Assembly: GCA_016462375.1 (NCBI GenBank)
Contig: JAEMTJ010000016.1
Location: forward strand, 17,635-27,407
Length of the DNA: 9,773 nucleotides
Reading direction: 5' to 3'
Origin: Rhodoluna sp.
GTDB lineage: Bacteria; Actinomycetota; Actinomycetes; Actinomycetales; Microbacteriaceae
This document shows positions 6,445 to 9,773 of the stretch, one piece after another. A program made the position numbers and the translations under genes. A model generated the notes under the pieces. That model was not told where the DNA came from. It was given only the letters and a program-made list of their open reading frames with translations, and made no database searches. Each line of letters begins with the position of its first letter. Position 1 is the stretch's first letter.

Positions 6445-6450
6445 TGTCCT

Positions 6451-8199
6451 ATGTTACCTAAACAGTTGCTTACCAAAATCGGTATTAGTAGTATCTTGCT
6501 ACTTACTGGTAGTTTGCTGAACCCAGCAATTGCGAGTGAGACGCCAAACTACGTTGAGGGAACAGATAAAGCAGCCGTCGTTTTCAACCCGCTACAGGTC
6601 AACAACTTCTCTATGCGGATGTCAGATCATGATTTCAGCATGCTTACTTCAGATCACGTTAATTGGAGCTACGAGGGGCCTTGGCTGCGAACCGTTATGA
6701 GCTTCACGATGGCTGGCAAGGTTTATGGCCCATACACCGTTGGTGTTCATCTGAAAGGCGCTTGGGGCTCTTGGCGGGATATAAACGGCAAGGCAGCCTT
6801 CAAGATAAAAATGGATGCCTTCGTCAGAAACCAGACACTTTTCGGGATAACCAAGTTCACTCTGAACAATATGGTTCAAGACCCGAGTTATATCCATGAA
6901 GCGGTCACCTACCGGCTTTTCAGGGCTATGGATGTTCCTGCTCCTCGAGTTGGCTACGCCAACGTGACTCTAAACGGTCGAAACTACGGTTTGCACCTAA
7001 ACGTGGAAACTATAGACACAACAATGCTTGCCCGTTGGGGATTGGACAACGAGCATCTTTATAAGGGCGGAGTTCCAAACTTTCCAGATTTTTATAGCGG
7101 TTCTGAGTCGTATTTTCAGGTCGAGGATGGTTCAGAGACTTCGACCAGTGATCTAACAAACTTCATGCGCATCAACCAAAAAACAGGTGACGACTGGTGG
7201 GCGGAAATAACACAATACGCAGACATTGAAGAAATAATGACTGATTTTGCAGTTGAAGCACATACCGGGCACTGGGATGGCTACCCATTTAACCACAACA
7301 ACTTTTTCATTACCTTCGATGGGGCAGGCTACGCTCACATGATACCTTGGGGCACAGACCAGACATGGGGTGGAGGAATAGACTACTTCGGTTCCGGGAC
7401 ATTACTTTACCAACGCTGCCAAAGTTCAAATGATTGCAGAGAAATGTACTTACAGGTACTAGCAAAACTTGCAAGAACCGCATCCTCACTTGAACTAGAC
7501 GAAATGGTAGGCCACCTTAGTTCAGCCATTCGTTCGGAGATAATCGCGGACCCCTGGGGTCCTGGCATTCAAACTGCAAGTGACTACCAAAGCTGGACTG
7601 CATGGAACACTAGCAACCAAGAGGTAGCCTTAGCCAACATGGCTGCAGCTTGGGACACTGGAGTTTCTGATATCTCTGTATCTGGCGAGACGTACCCGGT
7701 TGACCAGACAATCATCCTCAAGCCAGGCTCAAAACAAGCTGAAGTTCAAGCCATTCCCTTCCAGCCTGCAGCAACCTCAGAATCTGTGACGGTGTCTTAC
7801 CTGAGTGCAGGCCTTAACTTTGCTGAGGTGCCAGTGACCTCAGCTGATGGACAGCACACAAACAGCCAAACTGTCTCCATCTATGTGCTCACTAACAGAT
7901 CAAGTTCGGCTGCGTTGGCTTATGTGCCAAACCGATCAGCGATAGCGAAGGTTGGGGCGAGTAAATTAAGCCAGCTGAAGACCAAGCTGAAAGGGTCAAC
8001 CGAACTAACCTTGAAGTTTTCAATGCCTAAATCAAAGAATCTTTCATTGGCTGCGGCTCAGTCTCTACTAGACAAAAGAGCTTCTCTAGTGGTCAACAAC
8101 TTGAGAACAAATGGAATCAAGGTAAAGAAGTTCACCAAGGTAGTCACAGCCAGTGGCAACCCGAGCACTGTAACGGTTTCAATGAAGTATCAGAACTAG
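6451..8199 (+). CDS. Secreted CotH-like protein kinase 2 with beta-sandwich and OmpA-like tail
   Basis: 582-aa exported protein with an N-terminal signal peptide (hydrophobic 10-24, cleavage near AIA at 26-28). A CotH domain covers about 40-400 and shares the ordered blocks of the protein at 2655-3941: HLKGAW, FKIKMD, KFTLNNMVQDPSYIHE (135-150), GLHLNVE (180-186), GHWDGY (273-278), NNFFI (283-287) and IPWGTDQTWG (298-307). D276 and D303 are the likely catalytic and metal-binding Asp. C323 and C329 repeat the C-x5-C pair. After it come a cadherin-like beta-sandwich module (about 405-480) and an OmpA-like C-terminal module (about 495-582), both matching the end of the convergent repeat protein. 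This suggests anchoring to, or interaction with, the same surface. Kinase activity and substrate are inferred. The last 4 bp overlap the convergent gene. Confidence 0.9.
   Translation: MLPKQLLTKIGISSILLLTGSLLNPAIASETPNYVEGTDKAAVVFNPLQVNNFSMRMSDHDFSMLTSDHVNWSYEGPWLRTVMSFTMAGKVYGPYTVGVHLKGAWGSWRDINGKAAFKIKMDAFVRNQTLFGITKFTLNNMVQDPSYIHEAVTYRLFRAMDVPAPRVGYANVTLNGRNYGLHLNVETIDTTMLARWGLDNEHLYKGGVPNFPDFYSGSESYFQVEDGSETSTSDLTNFMRINQKTGDDWWAEITQYADIEEIMTDFAVEAHTGHWDGYPFNHNNFFITFDGAGYAHMIPWGTDQTWGGGIDYFGSGTLLYQRCQSSNDCREMYLQVLAKLARTASSLELDEMVGHLSSAIRSEIIADPWGPGIQTASDYQSWTAWNTSNQEVALANMAAAWDTGVSDISVSGETYPVDQTIILKPGSKQAEVQAIPFQPAATSESVTVSYLSAGLNFAEVPVTSADGQHTNSQTVSIYVLTNRSSSAALAYVPNRSAIAKVGASKLSQLKTKLKGSTELTLKFSMPKSKNLSLAAAQSLLDKRASLVVNNLRTNGIKVKKFTKVVTASGNPSTVTVSMKYQN
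7663..7890 (+). other. Cadherin-like beta-sandwich module in CotH-2
   Basis: Encodes residues 405-480. A gap-free hand alignment of residues 410-434 with the last repeat of the convergent protein gives 10 identities in 25, with pattern V-x-G...V..T.I-L..G...A-E..A. The module then keeps the alternating hydrophobic spacing of the repeat. Confidence 0.65.
7933..8196 (+). other. OmpA-like C-terminal module in CotH-2
   Basis: Encodes about residues 495-582. It shows a Lys-rich strand, then K-R-A-S...L...N-G-I-K (542-557) and a final beta strand ending STVTVSMKYQN. This is the order seen in OmpA-like folds (RA..V...L...GI) and in the tail of the convergent protein. The call is from pattern only. 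Confidence 0.45.
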
Positions 8200-9773
8200 T
8201 AGTAATAGATAGTTACTGTCGTACCCTTTTGGGTCTTAGCTCCTGCTGGGGTGGTGTAAATAGCGGTCTTTATGCCAGTGATCTTTAGTGTCTGCAAATA
8301 CTTCTTGATTGCAGCTGCACGAGCAGGACCTGCGGTTGGCTTATCCTTGGCAATCAAGAAGTTGTTGGTGATCTCAACCTTGACCACAGTCCCCTTACCA
8401 ATTTTCTTTACCTCTGTCGCTATTACTTTGTTACCGGCAGCGTTAGTCTTAGCGTCAACAGTAAGCACACCGACCTTAGGGAACCCAACAACAATTATGT
8501 CTTTAGCCTTAGGCACTATAAGAGTGACTTTGTATTCCTGAGTTGATTCATCCTCAGCCATAACAGTTACTACAGCGGTGTTTAGCCCAACCACCAGTTC
8601 ATCAGCTCCAGAAACCTCGAAGGTGGCAAGCTCGCTGCGGGTAACGGCATCAAGCTCTGCAGATTCAGTGCCAACGGGCAGAATTAATGTTGATCCGACC
8701 GTGACAGCAGTTCCATTTACTAAGAACGAATTCAATCCCTTGTCACTTGAAAGCGCGACATTAATTGTCACCGTGTAAGGAACCGGATCTAAGTTTTCAT
8801 CACCCGGCGTCACGTTTATAGTAATTACGTTTTCGCCAGTAACAAGGCCGTCGATGTTATAGCTGTTTGCGGTAGCGGATGCAGAAACCGTGGCTTCTCC
8901 ACCATCAAATTCAAGTTGAGTACCAGGGGTATCTCCGCTCTTTAGCGGCACAGTTGGTTCAACCAACAAAGTTGCTTTAGTTGTACCATTGGCCAGCTGT
9001 CCGGCTAAAGTTCCAGCATTATCTTCATCAAAAGTAATGGAAGTGGTGTTGACCTTAACAGTCTTCAACGTGGCAACTGCACCACCGACATATACCTTCA
9101 ATGTATAAGTTCTAGCAAAGCCAACGCCTGCTGGTGGCACCACTTCAATAGAAATCAAGTTGATGCCCTTTTCAACGCTAAAGTATCTTGCGATGGTTGG
9201 CCAAACTGTCTTGTCGTTTACGAAAACATCTGCACCCGGGTCTGCAGCTTTCACGCCAATGCTGATTCTTGTACTGGTCAAAGGCAAGTTGACATAGCCT
9301 GTAGCCTGATCCAAGAGCTCACGGTCGATTGCTTCACCATTGATAGTGATTGCTTCTTCTTCTGCGAGGTCAGTGTTGGTGCTCAGAACCAAAACGTTTA
9401 ACGTAACTGTGTACTCAGCGCTATCCCCATTTTGAGCTGTAACCGTAACTACAAGAGAGTTCTCTCCTTCATTAAGAGGCTCTTCAGTTTTTCTGCCATC
9501 TCCCACAATCATGTATGTTGCATAGTCATCAGTTGTGGAGAAGGTCACGTTTACGTGAGAAGTTCCAGAGGCAAGATCAATCGCATCTCCATCGCCGACC
9601 TCAAGTCCGTTGACCTTGAAGATGGAGAAACTTGTGTCATCGGAGAGTTCTGGGAGTACGACGGTAACCGTATATTCCTCTGATGTTTCACCATCAGCTG
9701 CAGTCACTGTTACCGTGACAGTGTTCTCTCCTGGCTGTAAATCAAGACCACCGTCAATAGTAAAAGTAGCAAA
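8196..9773 (-). CDS. Multi-repeat cadherin-like beta-sandwich surface protein, C-terminal part (cut by right edge)
   Basis: The frame is open to the right edge, so the true start and any signal peptide lie outside; 525 residues are visible. The chain is acidic, Thr/Val-rich and built of tandem beta-sandwich repeats of 80-110 residues of the cadherin-like type (Pfam PF12733-like). Each ends in a strand such as ENTVTVTVTAADG...EYTVTV, ENSLVVTVTAQNG...EYTVTL or GENVITINVTPGD...YTVTINV. Four full repeats and the end of a fifth are present. The final 100 residues form an OmpA-like tail (PARAAAIKKYL...TGIK, ending TVTIYYY), similar to the end of CotH-2. Such proteins are usually cell-wall or exopolysaccharide-linked adhesins. 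No LPXTG-type anchor follows the repeats. The GTG at 9705-9707 is internal to a repeat and not a start. Possible partner or substrate of the neighbouring CotH kinases (inference). Confidence 0.85.
   Translation of the reverse strand, partial: FATFTIDGGLDLQPGENTVTVTVTAADGETSEEYTVTVVLPELSDDTSFSIFKVNGLEVGDGDAIDLASGTSHVNVTFSTTDDYATYMIVGDGRKTEEPLNEGENSLVVTVTAQNGDSAEYTVTLNVLVLSTNTDLAEEEAITINGEAIDRELLDQATGYVNLPLTSTRISIGVKAADPGADVFVNDKTVWPTIARYFSVEKGINLISIEVVPPAGVGFARTYTLKVYVGGAVATLKTVKVNTTSITFDEDNAGTLAGQLANGTTKATLLVEPTVPLKSGDTPGTQLEFDGGEATVSASATANSYNIDGLVTGENVITINVTPGDENLDPVPYTVTINVALSSDKGLNSFLVNGTAVTVGSTLILPVGTESAELDAVTRSELATFEVSGADELVVGLNTAVVTVMAEDESTQEYKVTLIVPKAKDIIVVGFPKVGVLTVDAKTNAAGNKVIATEVKKIGKGTVVKVEITNNFLIAKDKPTAGPARAAAIKKYLQTLKITGIKTAIYTTPAGAKTQKGTTVTIYYY
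8502..9773 (-). repeat. Tandem protein-level beta-sandwich repeats
   Basis: Approximate units on the minus strand: partial 9648-9773, then 9387-9647, 9081-9386, 8748-9080 and 8502-8747. They are diverged; no strong DNA-level repeat was seen, so this is an old domain array rather than a recent expansion. The terminal tail is encoded by 8199-8501. Confidence 0.7.

Noticed and set aside
9432..9683. Plus-strand open frame of 83 codons inside the repeat-protein gene
   Set aside because: Antisense to clear beta-sandwich repeats; composition looks like a shadow and nothing supports translation.
9705..9707. GTG as the start of the repeat-protein gene
   Set aside because: The frame continues to the edge and the upstream codons complete a repeat strand (ENTVTVTVTAADG), so this is internal.
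8502..9773. CRISPR-like or DNA tandem repeats in the repeat-protein gene
   Set aside because: Similarity is only at the protein level; there are no near-identical short DNA repeats with spacers.
2079..9773. Mobile element or genomic island borders
   Set aside because: No integrase, transposase, tRNA, direct repeats or terminal inverted repeats were seen, and base use looks similar across the window.

Overview
The window looks like chromosome from a compact, lower-GC actinobacterium. Three things point there: a clear NucS/EndoMS mismatch endonuclease (typical of Actinobacteria and some archaea), very dense gene packing (gaps of 0-41 bp), and start codons preceded by a TANNNT -10 box 6-8 nt upstream with no Shine-Dalgarno, as expected for leaderless transcripts. 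By eye the base composition is in the mid-40s % GC (not computed). A small-genome aquatic actinobacterium (Luna-type Microbacteriaceae or Nanopelagicales) would fit, but this is inference. No RNA gene, CRISPR array, insertion sequence, transposase or integrase was seen.

Left part (1-2636, minus strand): an apparent operon read right to left: DUF4956 membrane protein, a 50-aa hydrophilic protein, nucS, an L-threonine aldolase, and the first 36 codons of a nitroreductase-family gene running off the left edge. The small gene and nucS overlap in TAATG. The nitroreductase may also have its own leaderless promoter inside the aldolase stop region.

Middle and right part (2655-9773): a run of secreted or membrane proteins. 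CotH-like kinase 1 (plus) is divergent from DUF4956 across 18 bp. A five-helix membrane protein and a phosphodiester glycosidase-family (NAGPA/DUF2233) exoprotein form a minus-strand pair. CotH-like kinase 2 (plus) is divergent from the glycosidase across 41 bp. Its 3' end meets a minus-strand, multi-repeat cadherin-like beta-sandwich protein that is cut by the right edge. The last two genes share one CTAG that supplies both stop codons.

The most interesting point is that these neighbours look like one uncharacterised envelope system: two secreted CotH kinases, a sugar phosphodiester glycosidase, two polytopic membrane proteins and a large repeat surface protein. CotH-2 ends in the same two modules (beta-sandwich, then OmpA-like tail) as the convergent repeat protein, which suggests that the kinase and the surface protein work at the same place. 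Four copies of TAGGCT, all just upstream of start codons, may also tie the genes together in expression.
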